Positions 54,766-62,970 of a DNA stretch of 64,000 nt are shown piece by piece (the stretch's first letter is position 1; each line of letters opens with the position of its first letter). The DNA is taken from contig NZ_STGA01000059.1 in assembly GCF_005222835.1 (NCBI RefSeq), positions 92,563 through 156,562 on the forward strand. The letters run 5' to 3'. The position numbers and the translations under genes were made by a program. The DNA is from Rhizobium sp. FKY42. GTDB taxonomy: Bacteria > Pseudomonadota > Alphaproteobacteria > Rhizobiales > Rhizobiaceae. A model generated the notes under the pieces. The model worked only from the letters and a program-made list of their open reading frames with translations, had not been told where the DNA came from and made no database searches.

Positions 54766-55608
54766 TCAGAACTGGATATCTGAAGGAATATCCTGCTTCT
54801 GGACGCCAACCAGCTCAAGGCTCGAGGTGATCCATCCGCTCATGACACCGGATGACCTGTTGAATTCGAGCCAGTTGTCCACGAAGGTGCGGAAGCGCGG
54901 ACTATCTTCTGCACGGACACCGGCACAGGTTGGCTGGCGAACAATCGGGCCGGGAACGACGATCTTGCCGACATTCGGGTTTTTCTTGACGGTAACCAGC
55001 GACAGCATGGCCACTTGGATCACCGCATCGGCGCGGCCGGACTGCACGGCAAGGGTGGCCTCATCCGGCGTCTTCAGTGCCACAAGTGTTGCCTTGGGCA
55101 GAACGCGGCGAGCGAACAGATCGTGAGTGGAGCCAATGTCGACGGCAATGCGAACTTCCGGCTTGTTGAGCTCTTCCCAGCTTTTCGGTTCCATGCCCGA
55201 TTTGGCGATGATCGTGAAGGTGTTCTGCATGATGGGACGTGTGAACTCGACCACCAGCGCGCGCGACGGTGTCGGGCTCAGGCCGAACATGATATCGATC
55301 TTGTTGGATTGCAGATCAAGGACAGCATTGCCCCAGGTGGTTTCGCTGATTTCGACCTCAGCTTCCAGCGACTTTGCAAGATCGCGGGCCATGCTCATAC
55401 AAAAGCCGGTCCATTCGCCCGTTGCAATGTCCTTGTGATAATATGGCTCCGTTCCAACGATACCAGCAACGCGCAGCTTTTTACTGCTGCGGATTTTGTC
55501 GAAGGTCGATCCTGCCGTTTGTTGTGCGATAGCCGGTGTGGCGAGAGCCGTTGCGGCAGCGCCTGCGCCAGCGAGGCCCAGAAGGCCTGCAAATTCACGT
55601 CTGTTCAT
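54766..55608 (-). CDS. Amino-acid ABC transporter substrate-binding protein
   Basis: A 280-residue periplasmic binding protein of the polar-amino-acid type. The N-terminus MNRREFAGLLGLAGAGAAAT with cleavage after PAIA-QQ resembles a Tat/Sec signal with a weak twin-arginine. Type II binding-fold blocks include GFCMSMARDLAKSLEAEVEI and NKIDIMFGLSPTPSRALVVE. First gene of the minus-strand operon; preceded by GAGGGGTTTGAC. Ligand not predictable; lysine, pipecolate or aminoadipate would suit the context. Confidence 0.9.
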   Translation of the reverse strand: MNRREFAGLLGLAGAGAAATALATPAIAQQTAGSTFDKIRSSKKLRVAGIVGTEPYYHKDIATGEWTGFCMSMARDLAKSLEAEVEISETTWGNAVLDLQSNKIDIMFGLSPTPSRALVVEFTRPIMQNTFTIIAKSGMEPKSWEELNKPEVRIAVDIGSTHDLFARRVLPKATLVALKTPDEATLAVQSGRADAVIQVAMLSLVTVKKNPNVGKIVVPGPIVRQPTCAGVRAEDSPRFRTFVDNWLEFNRSSGVMSGWITSSLELVGVQKQDIPSDIQF

Positions 55609-55828
55609 GTCAAACCCCTCATTGTTGCTCTTGTTGCTTCATGCGCTCAAATCCACCGCGGGCTCCCAGTAGCCTGTGCAGATCCTGTGTCATGCCGTCG
55701 TGCCCTTGTCAGAGCTTTCGTTATCAACAATCGACTGACCGGGGAGAAGCTTGCTGCATCTTGCTGTCCGAGGGAAATTGCGAATACTCCGTCATGCATG
55801 AGTTTTTGTCATGATGGGAAGTCACAGA

Positions 55829-56728
55829 ATGCGCCGCTACCTGCCTTCGCTCTCCGCCTTGCATGCCTTCGAGGCAGCCGCGCGCTACATGAATTTTACC
55901 CGTGCGGCAGATGATCTTGGGCTGACGCAGAGCGGCATTAGCCGTCAGATCCGAAATTTGGAGGAGTTTCTCGGTGCCACGCTGTTTCATCGATCGGGTC
56001 CTCGCCTGGTGCTGACTGAGACCGGCGCCAACTACTATCGAAACCTCGCGCTGACCCTGGATCGGCTGGAAGAAATTTCGATTGATGCTGTGCGCGGGCG
56101 CAGTGTCGATTCGTCACTGATCATCGGCACGCATCCGACGCTCGCCTCCCGCTGGCTGCCGGAGCGGCTCGGGTCTTTCATCGGCTCCTATCCCGACATT
56201 CCCCTTGAGATCATGCCCGCGATGCCCTCGACGGATTTCGAGACGACGCGGCTTGATGTCGCCATCCTGCGTGGTGCTGGAACCTGGCTGCATGGTCGTT
56301 CAATCGAACTCTTCCCAGAACTGTTGGCGGTTGTCTCGTCTCCCGCACTCATCCCCCCCGGTAGCAAGCTTGATCCATTGCAGTTTGCAGAGTTTCCGCT
56401 GCTTCAAAATGCAGGTCGTCCAAGCCTTTGGCTCAACTGGCTCAGACTGGCGAAACTCTCATACAGCGGCCGCATCCAGGGAACGCGCTTTGCCCATCAT
56501 GAGATGATCATCAACGCCGCCATCCACGGGCTGGGGCTTGCGGTCGTGCCAACTCTTTATATTAGGAATGAAATCGCCAGCGGCCAGCTTCACATGCCCT
56601 TTGGCGAGCCGGTTCGGTCGGACGACTCCTATTACTTGGTTTATCCGGAGCGAAAATCTCATAATCCCAATGTCATCGTCTTTCGTGACTGGCTTCTTCG
56701 CAGTCTTCGAAAAACGCAGCCCAAATAG
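55829..56728 (+). CDS. LysR-family regulator (GcvA-like) of the amino-acid importer operon
   Basis: A 299-residue LysR protein with HTH LHAFEAAARYMNFTRAADDL then GLTQSGISRQIRNLEEFLG (residues ~12-50), and a GcvA-type effector domain (IIGTHPTLASRWLPERLGSF; HGLGLAVVPTLYI). ATG 55829 follows GGGAA at eight bases; ATG 55811 is an alternative. Divergent from the substrate-binding-protein gene by ~220 bases, the usual LysR arrangement. Confidence 0.9.
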   Translation: MRRYLPSLSALHAFEAAARYMNFTRAADDLGLTQSGISRQIRNLEEFLGATLFHRSGPRLVLTETGANYYRNLALTLDRLEEISIDAVRGRSVDSSLIIGTHPTLASRWLPERLGSFIGSYPDIPLEIMPAMPSTDFETTRLDVAILRGAGTWLHGRSIELFPELLAVVSSPALIPPGSKLDPLQFAEFPLLQNAGRPSLWLNWLRLAKLSYSGRIQGTRFAHHEMIINAAIHGLGLAVVPTLYIRNEIASGQLHMPFGEPVRSDDSYYLVYPERKSHNPNVIVFRDWLLRSLRKTQPK

Positions 56729-56861
56729 CGCAATAGCAACTACAGGTAGTGGCTAACGGTCCGAATCCCTTCAAGGCGAATAACCGTAGAATTTTAAGAA
56801 GGATCTGACCGCATTCGGTTGGCTCGGTTTTACATCGACAACAGGTCTGATGATCGTTTGT

Positions 56862-57147
56862 TCACAAATGAGGCGTGGGAACGAACGGCACGAAGGCTGC
56901 GTGCTCGCCAGGACCATCGAGATAGGCCCAGAGGTCTGTGCCGACGATCTCGATCTGCCAGGGTTTGAAGTCCGCGCTCAGATTGTGATTTAGTACGTCT
57001 GCCCAGGGTCTCGCCAGCTTGTTCTCGATCGTGAAGTGCGGCCGCCATGGCTGCATGTCTTGTGAGCCGATCCCGGGGCAGGAGTTGGCATTTTAACGCC
57101 GCAACAATTCCTTTGAGCTTTGGTCTTTCGATCGCGAAGGTGGGCAT
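56862..57147 (-). pseudogene. Decayed 2'-5' RNA ligase-family gene, C-terminal part
   Basis: Two minus-strand frames together resemble the end of a LigT/2'-5' RNA ligase-family protein. The first reads LKGIVAALKCQLLPRDRLTR; after a frameshift near 57060 the other reads QDMQPWRPHFTIENKLARPW and then a LWAYLDGPGEH block, matching the second H-x-T-like motif and C-terminal tail of that family. No N-terminal half is found upstream. The rest of 56729-57330 holds no other gene. Confidence 0.5.
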
Positions 57148-57332
57148 TCGCGAGCTGGTGAGGGGAGAAGCACCTAGAATCTTTCAAAATCGACCACGGC
57201 CGTGAAGTAGACCGCTGCGGACCAACCTTCGCGCATATCGCGTTTTATGGAAAGGATGTTGGAGAACATCCTGACTGCTGAAAGCTTGCCCAAACGTGGA
57301 CAGACAAGCGCAGCCCCTGGTGCTGAAACCCT

Positions 57333-57360
57333 AGCAAAAGGAGATGGGCCGAATGGCCCA
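57333..57360 (-). terminator. Rho-independent terminator after the luxI operon
   Basis: On the minus strand TGGGCC-ATTC-GGCCCA (57360-57345) forms a 6-bp GC-rich stem with a 4-base loop followed by TCTCCTTTTG. It lies 17 bases beyond the stop of the small gene after luxI. Confidence 0.6.
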
Positions 57361-57376
57361 CCCGTGACCTTTTGCT

Positions 57377-57559
57377 CTAAATGGACGTCGGCTTACCCAT
57401 TTGTATATTCCTGACCTCCTCGTAGGCCAGCGAAATCAGGTAGGCGAGGAAGAGCTGATCTGCAGCAACGGCATCTGTTTTCAGGCGCAGGATTTCTTTG
57501 GCGACCTTGTCAACGTCGAACTGCCATTTCGTGTCACCTTGAACGTCATTATCAGGCAT
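57377..57559 (-). CDS. Small protein overlapping the end of luxI
   Basis: A 60-residue soluble acidic protein (DVDKVAKEILRLKTDAVAAD core, probably two helices). Its start overlaps the luxI-type gene by eight bases, so it is translationally coupled, and a terminator follows directly. The arrangement recalls cinS, a small regulatory gene coupled to cinI in Rhizobium, but I cannot confirm sequence homology. Function unknown. Confidence 0.6.
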   Translation of the reverse strand: MPDNDVQGDTKWQFDVDKVAKEILRLKTDAVAADQLFLAYLISLAYEEVRNIQMGKPTSI

Positions 57560-58190
57560 GAAGCTGCTCCCCGGCGGAATACGCGACCGTCGGTGCCGCG
57601 GTAAGAGGCAATCCTCCCCCGATTGAATGCAGCATTTTCAAGGTGCGTTCATCGAACTTGGCGAGCACCGCAACCACATCCTCACCCTCTATCTGTCGTG
57701 GTATGCCAAGCGGGGTAACCATAAAGTTCAGTTGCACAAGGCGTAGCAGCCAGATGGGCTCCATTTCGATCACGATCTGATCTACTTCGTGATCCATTCC
57801 CCATTCGACAATGGCGGTCAGAAGCTCAGTCGCTACAGGGCTCAGCTTTCGCCCACGCTCGCGGTGCGAACGCTTGACGCAGTATCGGGTCCATTCCCAG
57901 ATATTGTCACCGCATGGCAGATCGAGATCGCATAATTGTCTCAGAACAGTTGATAGTAGATGCGGCTTGGTAGTCGGAAGCAATCGCTGATACCCGACGA
58001 TCTCGCCCTCTCGCTCGCACAGCATGTGGACCGCGTCGTCGTTATCGAATTGATCGATCTCTCGACCATCTGATTTGGCAAGATCACTCCACCCTTTTTC
58101 TTCGACGAATACTTGGTGGCGGAGTCGAAATGCTTGTTCCAACTTCAGTTGGTATATCGGCAGATTATCTGAAGTAACAATGTGCATCAT
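57552..58190 (-). CDS. Acyl-homoserine-lactone synthase (LuxI family, BjaI-like)
   Basis: A 212-residue autoinducer synthase. Conserved residues are in FRLRHQVFVEEKGW (Arg/Phe/Trp), REIDQFDNDDAVH (Asp), YQRLLPTTKPHLL and WEWTRYCVKRSHR (Glu/Arg). The FRLRHQVFVEEKGW and EIDQFD wording resembles the BjaI/RpaI branch, whose members use acyl- or aroyl-CoA donors; that preference is inference. GGAGG lies six bases before the ATG at 58190. The LuxR gene is directly upstream on the same strand, so the pair may autoinduce. Confidence 0.92.
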   Translation of the reverse strand: MMHIVTSDNLPIYQLKLEQAFRLRHQVFVEEKGWSDLAKSDGREIDQFDNDDAVHMLCEREGEIVGYQRLLPTTKPHLLSTVLRQLCDLDLPCGDNIWEWTRYCVKRSHRERGRKLSPVATELLTAIVEWGMDHEVDQIVIEMEPIWLLRLVQLNFMVTPLGIPRQIEGEDVVAVLAKFDERTLKMLHSIGGGLPLTAAPTVAYSAGEQLHA

Positions 58191-58245
58191 GGCGTGCCTC
58201 CGTAAATGGTAGGCAAGCAGTATTTCCGAAACTATGGCTCAAGAA

Positions 58246-58261
58246 GTGGGGAAAACCCCAC
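58246..58261. repeat. Inverted repeat in the luxI upstream region
   Basis: GTGGGG-AAAA-CCCCAC is a perfect 6-bp stem with a 4-base loop in the 83-base luxR-luxI gap. No T run follows on either strand, so it could be a regulator site or attenuator rather than a terminator. Confidence 0.4.
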
Positions 58262-58273
58262 CTTGACGGCCAT

Positions 58274-59011
58274 TCATGTGATTAATCCGCATCGGATGCA
58301 CTCTGCGATTGCATGCGTTCTATTAACTGCACCAGTCTTGATACGAATATTATTGACGTGCTTGGCAATAGCCTTTTCAGAGACGCCCAGGATTATGCTC
58401 GTTTCCCAGTCGGTCTTTCCTGCCGCAATCCATTGAGCAACTTCGTGTTCGCGCCGAGTCAGTCTGACTGCGTGCTCTGAAGCACTTCGTCGGATTTCAA
58501 GCGCTCTGGCGAAAGCGAAACTCGAAAGCAGCGTCATTACACCTTTAGCCTCTGGAGACGCATCTACGTGTCGACCCGCGAACGAGAAGCCGACATATTC
58601 GCCATCCAGTGAAAGCATCGGGACCGTACATCCGGCGCGCAATCCAAATTCGCGCGCCTTGTCCATCACCCGACGCTCATTTACGGACAGTGTGTCAGCC
58701 GTGGTCAGGTCAGACCAGACGAATGTCTGCTTACCGAGCAGGATATGGCGGATGGTCGGATCTCTGTAGAGCATATTATGGGCAAAATAAATCTTCGCCC
58801 ACTCCTCCGGCCAATGTCCAACCAGCACGTTCTTGCTCTGGTCTACAGGGCGTTGAGTCAGTCTCGGGATGAAGCCGCCAATAAAACTCTCGATGCCGAA
58901 CGAGTTCGTCGTCTGTAATATCAAACGGTTGATCTCATCTACATCGTTGCAATTCTTAATCGATGTCAGAAACGAGAGTGTATTTTGAATATCAGTCGAA
59001 CCAAGGCGCAT
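58274..59011 (-). CDS. LuxR-family quorum-sensing regulator
   Basis: A 245-residue regulator with an N-terminal autoinducer-binding domain (W, Y and D positions in NVLVGHWPEEWAKIYFAHNM and LYRDPTIRH) and a C-terminal LuxR HTH (LTRREHEVAQWIAAGKTDWE then TSIILGVSEKAIAKHVNNIR). The start is uncertain: ATG 59011 is preferred, TTG/ATG sites up to 59026 exist, and neither has a strong ribosome-binding site. It should bind the lactone made by the adjacent synthase and control luxI and other genes. Confidence 0.9.
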   Translation of the reverse strand: MRLGSTDIQNTLSFLTSIKNCNDVDEINRLILQTTNSFGIESFIGGFIPRLTQRPVDQSKNVLVGHWPEEWAKIYFAHNMLYRDPTIRHILLGKQTFVWSDLTTADTLSVNERRVMDKAREFGLRAGCTVPMLSLDGEYVGFSFAGRHVDASPEAKGVMTLLSSFAFARALEIRRSASEHAVRLTRREHEVAQWIAAGKTDWETSIILGVSEKAIAKHVNNIRIKTGAVNRTHAIAECIRCGLIT

Positions 59012-59066
59012 TGGATAATGATCCAAATTTCTTTATTGAAATAGATGGGCTAAAAGGGGTTGCCAT

Positions 59067-59162
59067 ATGAAGGACAGTTTAACGTATGCACTATTTGTAC
59101 TGGTCGGCTTAGGAGCACTTATCTCGTTGGGACGAGCCTTGAATTCTTTGATCGGACCCTGA
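59067..59162 (+). CDS. 31-residue hydrophobic peptide
   Basis: ATG 59067 follows AGGGG at seven bases and reads 31 codons: MKDSLTYALFVLVGLGALIS followed by a short amphipathic tail ending in TGA at 59162. It would be a single transmembrane helix. It is divergent from luxR (55-base gap). The good ribosome-binding site and composition favour a real small membrane protein, but there is no homology evidence. Confidence 0.4.
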   Translation: MKDSLTYALFVLVGLGALISLGRALNSLIGP

Positions 59163-59176
59163 ACATAACAGACAAC

Positions 59177-59479
59177 TCACCGTTTCTCTATTGGCATGGC
59201 CTCCTGAGACCCTTGTACGACTGCGAGCTGCCGTAGCAGCTCGACTGCAAGCATCCGGTTGCCCGCATTCAAGCGTCGAAAATATGTATTCAGCTCCATC
59301 CCGGTCTGGACGGCCGACATCCACTCATCATTGGCATGGTCATGCATGACTGACGAACAGTACCCTTTTGAGAGCCCCTGCAGAATTTGCTTCAATGTCT
59401 CCTTATCATGTTGCTTCTCAGCGAAAATTTCCATCTCCGAAAGAGATTGTGATGGGTTCTCTTCCTGAATTTTCTTCAT
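59177..59479 (-). CDS. Hypothetical helical protein, 100 residues
   Basis: A 100-residue, probably all-helical, soluble protein: an acidic Gln/Glu-rich N-terminus followed by TLKQILQGLSKGY and RLNAGNRMLAVELLRQLAV. GAGG lies about 13 bases upstream of the ATG, a long spacing. Size, composition and position beside luxR invite comparison with TraM-type antiactivators of LuxR proteins, but no diagnostic residues were matched. Confidence 0.5.
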   Translation of the reverse strand: MKKIQEENPSQSLSEMEIFAEKQHDKETLKQILQGLSKGYCSSVMHDHANDEWMSAVQTGMELNTYFRRLNAGNRMLAVELLRQLAVVQGSQEAMPIEKR

Positions 59480-59690
59480 CGTAATTTAGGTTCCTCTACG
59501 GTCAATCGTCATTTCTGATTTTAATAAAGTAATACTTGGGGAGACTATCTGAGATGGTTGAAACCTGCAATCGTTGAAGCTGTAGCGACGCCATTGACAG
59601 CGCATCAAAAGAGAACATAATAGGAACAAATTCCACCTATTGCCGGTGGGTCCTTACCCATTTCACGCGCTTTGGCGCGAAGGAGAGCGC

Positions 59691-59900
59691 ATGTCTGCAG
59701 GCAAGAAAACAAACAGCGAGGATCAGGTTGAGATCAGCGATCTCGACGCGGCACTTGCCTATCATGACGGCGATCCGATGGCCACGATCGAGACCCTCCT
59801 GGAAGATCTGAGGCATCTTAGGCAACAGCTGGTATTGGCCGAGGGTGCAATGAGCCGAGGCATGACAAGGGGCTGGAGCCCAAGTTTCGAGCGTGCCTGA
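59691..59900 (+). CDS. Small hypothetical plasmid protein
   Basis: A 69-residue protein from the ATG at 59691 behind GGAGA. LDAALAYHDGDPMATIETLL then LRHLRQQLVLAEGAMSRG and a terminal GWSPSFER suggest two helices. I recall short rhizobial plasmid proteins of this type without known function. Its stop overlaps the next start by one base (TGATG). Confidence 0.65.
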   Translation: MSAGKKTNSEDQVEISDLDAALAYHDGDPMATIETLLEDLRHLRQQLVLAEGAMSRGMTRGWSPSFERA

Positions 59901-60235
59901 TGCCAGCCGGACATTATGGTGGGCTTACCTACGCCCAGAGGAACAAGGTTCCCCGCCTTTCTGACGCGCATGAAATCGGCCAGTTCGTTCGTCTGGACTG
60001 CGCCATCTGCAAGATAAGCCGCCACTACCTGCCGGAAGATATTCAGAAGCTTTGCGGAGACGTGAATGCCTTTCAACTGAGGGGGCAGTTCCGCTGCGAG
60101 CGATGCGGGCAAAAGGATTCTGTCTCGGCCTCATTCGTCACACTCCTGGCACGTGAAAAGGTCGGCCTGGTTATTCGGAGGCTGGAGCGGATTGAGATCA
60201 AGCACGTTCCTATCTGGCGCGATGTTACCTTATGA
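59900..60235 (+). CDS. Small zinc-ribbon hypothetical protein
   Basis: A 111-residue protein with CAIC (~34-37) and CERC (~66-69) pairs, a probable zinc ribbon, between basic stretches. It is coupled to the preceding gene by a one-base overlap and ends 25 bases before the SRAP gene. A nucleic-acid-binding role is plausible, no more. Confidence 0.65.
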   Translation: MPAGHYGGLTYAQRNKVPRLSDAHEIGQFVRLDCAICKISRHYLPEDIQKLCGDVNAFQLRGQFRCERCGQKDSVSASFVTLLAREKVGLVIRRLERIEIKHVPIWRDVTL

Positions 60236-60260
60236 TCCGCTTGAATGAGGAGGCTACGGC

Positions 60261-60971
60261 ATGTGCAATCTCTACAATGTTTCGACCAACCAGGATGCGA
60301 TACGCGCATTGACCAAAGCGCTTGACCGGCTGGGCAATATGCCGCCTTCGCTGGATGTCTATCCGGACTACCCCGCGCCCATCGTACGCAACAATGATGG
60401 CGAGCGCGAGCTGGTGATGGTGCGTTGGGGTATGCCTTCTTCAAAGAAGGCACTTCTGGATGCAGCAACGAAGAGGGCGGATAAACTTCGAGCCAAAGGC
60501 AAAGAGGTTCATTTCGATGAACTGCTGAAGATGGAGCCCGACGGTGGCACTACGAACATTCGCAACACGAGCAGCCAGCACTGGAAGCGCTGGCTGGGTG
60601 TCGAAAACCGATGCGTGGTGCCGTTGACGCGCTTTGCCGAGCCAGATCCGGCCAGCAAGGTTGAGGGTGGGCGTACTCCCAATGCCTGGTTTGCAGGCGA
60701 CGAAAGCCAGCCTTTGATGTTCTTCGCAGGTCTATGGGTGCCGCAATGGGAAAGTGTTCGGAAGGTCAAGGAGGGGCTGATCAAGACGGACTTATTCGCA
60801 TTCTTGACGACACAGCCGAATGGCATTGTTGGACCGGTACATCCGAAAGCCATGCCTGTCATCCTGCGCACTGAAGAGGATATCGAGACATGGATGACCA
60901 AGCCTTGGGACGTTGCAAAAGCGTTGCAGAGGCCACTCTCAGATCGTGATCTTCTGCTGTTGAATCTGTGA
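60261..60971 (+). CDS. SOS response-associated protein, SRAP/YedK (HMCES) family
   Basis: A 236-residue SRAP protein. MCNLYN supplies Cys2, the residue that forms a thiazolidine crosslink with abasic sites in single-stranded DNA. VRWGMPSSK, NIRNTSSQHW (substrate Asn/Arg), CVVPLTRFAEP (Glu) and HPKAMPVILR (His) complete the active site. Such proteins protect ssDNA during replication or conjugative transfer, which suits a plasmid. The initiator methionine must be removed, so the Met-Cys start is decisive. Confidence 0.92.
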   Translation: MCNLYNVSTNQDAIRALTKALDRLGNMPPSLDVYPDYPAPIVRNNDGERELVMVRWGMPSSKKALLDAATKRADKLRAKGKEVHFDELLKMEPDGGTTNIRNTSSQHWKRWLGVENRCVVPLTRFAEPDPASKVEGGRTPNAWFAGDESQPLMFFAGLWVPQWESVRKVKEGLIKTDLFAFLTTQPNGIVGPVHPKAMPVILRTEEDIETWMTKPWDVAKALQRPLSDRDLLLLNL

Positions 60972-61051
60972 AAACAATCACTCGTCAAAGCGTGACTTGG
61001 CGCTTCCGATCAGTTCCACTAACCTCGAAGAATTTAATCGAGACCTGTTTC

Positions 61052-61324
61052 ATGAACCACAACCTTAAGACGACCGCTGACGTTCCCAAATTCGTAGATG
61101 ATCTCATTGCAGCCAGTCCTGACGTGTCAGCTATAGGAGACGTCGGATATTGCGTCATCGATTTGGACGGGTCAGAAGCCGCGGCAAAGATTGCGCAAAT
61201 TCTGATGGATTTTGGACCGCGTGATCATCTTTACCAAGAAATTATCGCCTGCTTCAAGGACCGTGGACGCTACATCACGATCCAAGAAGACGAACGGATC
61301 GATGACGCCTTAACATCGGGTTAG
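61052..61324 (+). CDS. Hypothetical protein, 90 residues
   Basis: From ATG 61052 a 90-residue acidic protein (ADVPKFVDDLIAASPDVSAI; YQEIIACFKDRGRYITIQED). The frame extends back to 60968, but the added residues look non-coding. No good ribosome-binding site at either start. No family recognised. Confidence 0.5.
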   Translation: MNHNLKTTADVPKFVDDLIAASPDVSAIGDVGYCVIDLDGSEAAAKIAQILMDFGPRDHLYQEIIACFKDRGRYITIQEDERIDDALTSG

Positions 61325-61509
61325 ACACGTGCATCCTTACTGACGGGCGAGTCACCCGTCTCGTTTGGCCTGAAAGAAGGGCAAGCCGCCCGGTGGCCGC
61401 GTGCCATGCCTGTGGCACCGAACCTGCTTCGCCATCTCGGCCTTACGGGTCACGCCCGCTCGTCCGGAATCGTACGGTAGAAGGGTGCGGCAGGCAACCG
61501 GATCGCAGC

Positions 61510-62152
61510 TCTTCAGATATCAGCGCATCACAGATAAGATAGCTGAACAGCTCGAAGCAGGCGTTTGCCCATCGCATCAGCCTTGGGGCGCAAATTGTTG
61601 AGCCACCCGGTCGCTGCGCCAAAACGGCATTCCATATCCTAGCATCAATACCGTTCTCCTTTGGATGGAAGCCGCGGCGAACGGCTACAGCTCGCCTTTC
61701 TGGATAACTTACAATCAGTCGCAGGAAATCGGTGGCCAGGTCCGTAAGGGTGAAATTTGCCCTCGTCGTCTATGCCTGCGCCACCGAAGAGACCGAGGAG
61801 AGGGCAAACGGTGAAGAGATCGAGCAGAGGATCTCTTTCCTCGAAGGCTACTGCGTTTTCAATTGTGGACAGATCGACGGGTAGCTCGAAAATTTTCAGG
61901 CCGACGATTAAAACTGTCGAGGCCAAGGAACGTCTCGACCATGCCGATACGTTCTTTGCGGACACCGGAGTTGACATTCGGTTTGGCGGCAAGAAAGCCT
62001 TCAACATGATCTCTGACGATTTCATCGGAATGCCGCCCTTCGAGGCGTTCGAGTCCAAGCAAACCTTAGTGTCCACACTCGCACACGAGACGGCTCTCTG
62101 GACGCGTCATGCTGGTGGAATTGCTTCGCCCGTTTCTCAAATGATCGCCTAA
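61510..62152 (+). pseudogene. ardC: ArdC-type antirestriction gene, multiply frameshifted
   Basis: Pieces of an ArdC (DUF1738 plus zincin-like) protein are spread over three frames in the right order: YQRITDKIAEQLEAGVCPSH then QPWG (~61520), LWMEAAANGYSSPFWITYNQ (~61655), LVVYACATEETEERANGEEI (~61760), ISFLEGYCVFNCGQIDG (~61830), and ADTGVDIRFGGKKAFNMISD with MPPFEAFESKQTLVSTLAHE (~61965-62090), where the HE-x3 zinc motif reads HETALW. Indels and an in-frame TAG after the IDG block inactivate it. ArdC normally protects incoming plasmid DNA from restriction. Confidence 0.7.
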
Positions 62153-62615
62153 AATTAGTCGGGCCTTGTGAGCTTGATTTCCGACGCTCTGCCGGCTTTG
62201 TGGCCAAGGGATCGTTGGGCATGAATCGGTTTTCTCACGGAAAATCGGCTCACACGACCAAAGGTAAGTTCCATAATTCTCATATGACGCTTTTTCTAAG
62301 GCATTGAAATAAATGAATTATTGTTCGGTTTTGATGTAGGGTGCTATCATCTAGGTCATCCGCCGGACAGCAGCGTGCTCAACCCGCAGACCGAAGACCG
62401 TGCGCTGTCAGATTGCAGCACCAGATGCACCCCAACCCCGCTTTTTATGGATGGCGTCCTGAAACAGGCCCGGGTCTCCGCCGATCAACCCTCAAGGGGT
62501 CGGTTAGCTAAAGCTACCGCCGCTCCATCTTCGCCTGCGCGGTGATCGCGACCGTTCCTGTTTCTTCCAGGAGCCATCAGCGGGAATTGGCCCGCTTCCG
62601 ATGGAGCACACGAAC
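62153..62615. other. Intergenic region without a recognised gene
   Basis: About 460 bases between the ArdC remnant and the next small gene. AT-rich near 62270-62340, which may contain a promoter for the TOPRIM operon; no clear element is visible. Confidence 0.4.
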
Positions 62616-62792
62616 ATGGCGCACGATCTTTCTCTCGCTCAATCTTTCGCTTACCAGCTTTGCCACGACCTGATGGTGCCGATCACTCTCTTCAAATCGG
62701 GCGACGAATTCGGCGTCCTTCCGTCCGACGAACTCGATGACGAAGACGATCTGGAGATCGTGCACCAGTTCTTTCCCAACGGGTCTCATTGA
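62616..62792 (+). CDS. Small acidic hypothetical plasmid protein
   Basis: A 58-residue protein from ATG 62616 (GGAG nine bases upstream): MAHDLSLAQSFAYQLCHDLM then an acidic DELDDEDDLEIVHQFF tail. I recall similar proteins beside ardC/TOPRIM genes on rhizobial plasmids. Function unknown. The frame also allows ATG 62601. Confidence 0.6.
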   Translation: MAHDLSLAQSFAYQLCHDLMVPITLFKSGDEFGVLPSDELDDEDDLEIVHQFFPNGSH

Positions 62793-62800
62793 GACCCGTT
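62778..62800 (+). terminator. Perfect hairpin spanning the small gene's stop codon
   Basis: AACGGGTCTC-ATT-GAGACCCGTT is a perfect 10-bp stem with a 3-base loop that includes the TGA. No U tract follows, so it may stabilise the mRNA end or act as an inefficient terminator. Confidence 0.5.
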
Positions 62801-62970
62801 CGACCCTGCCGCTGGCGAGCGGTCGGCCACAAGGGAAGCTCCGCCGCGGCTGGTGCAAATCTGCACCTTGATTGCCGCACCCTTGCCCCCTCCGCTCTTC
62901 GCGGCGGGACGAAGGTGGCCCGCAGATTGCGGGAAAATGAAGGGACGGTCGCTGTGCGGCCGAAGAAAAG

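Noticed and set aside
59177..59479. TraM antiactivator identification
   Set aside because: Only size, helical character and position agree; no diagnostic residues matched, so it was left hypothetical.
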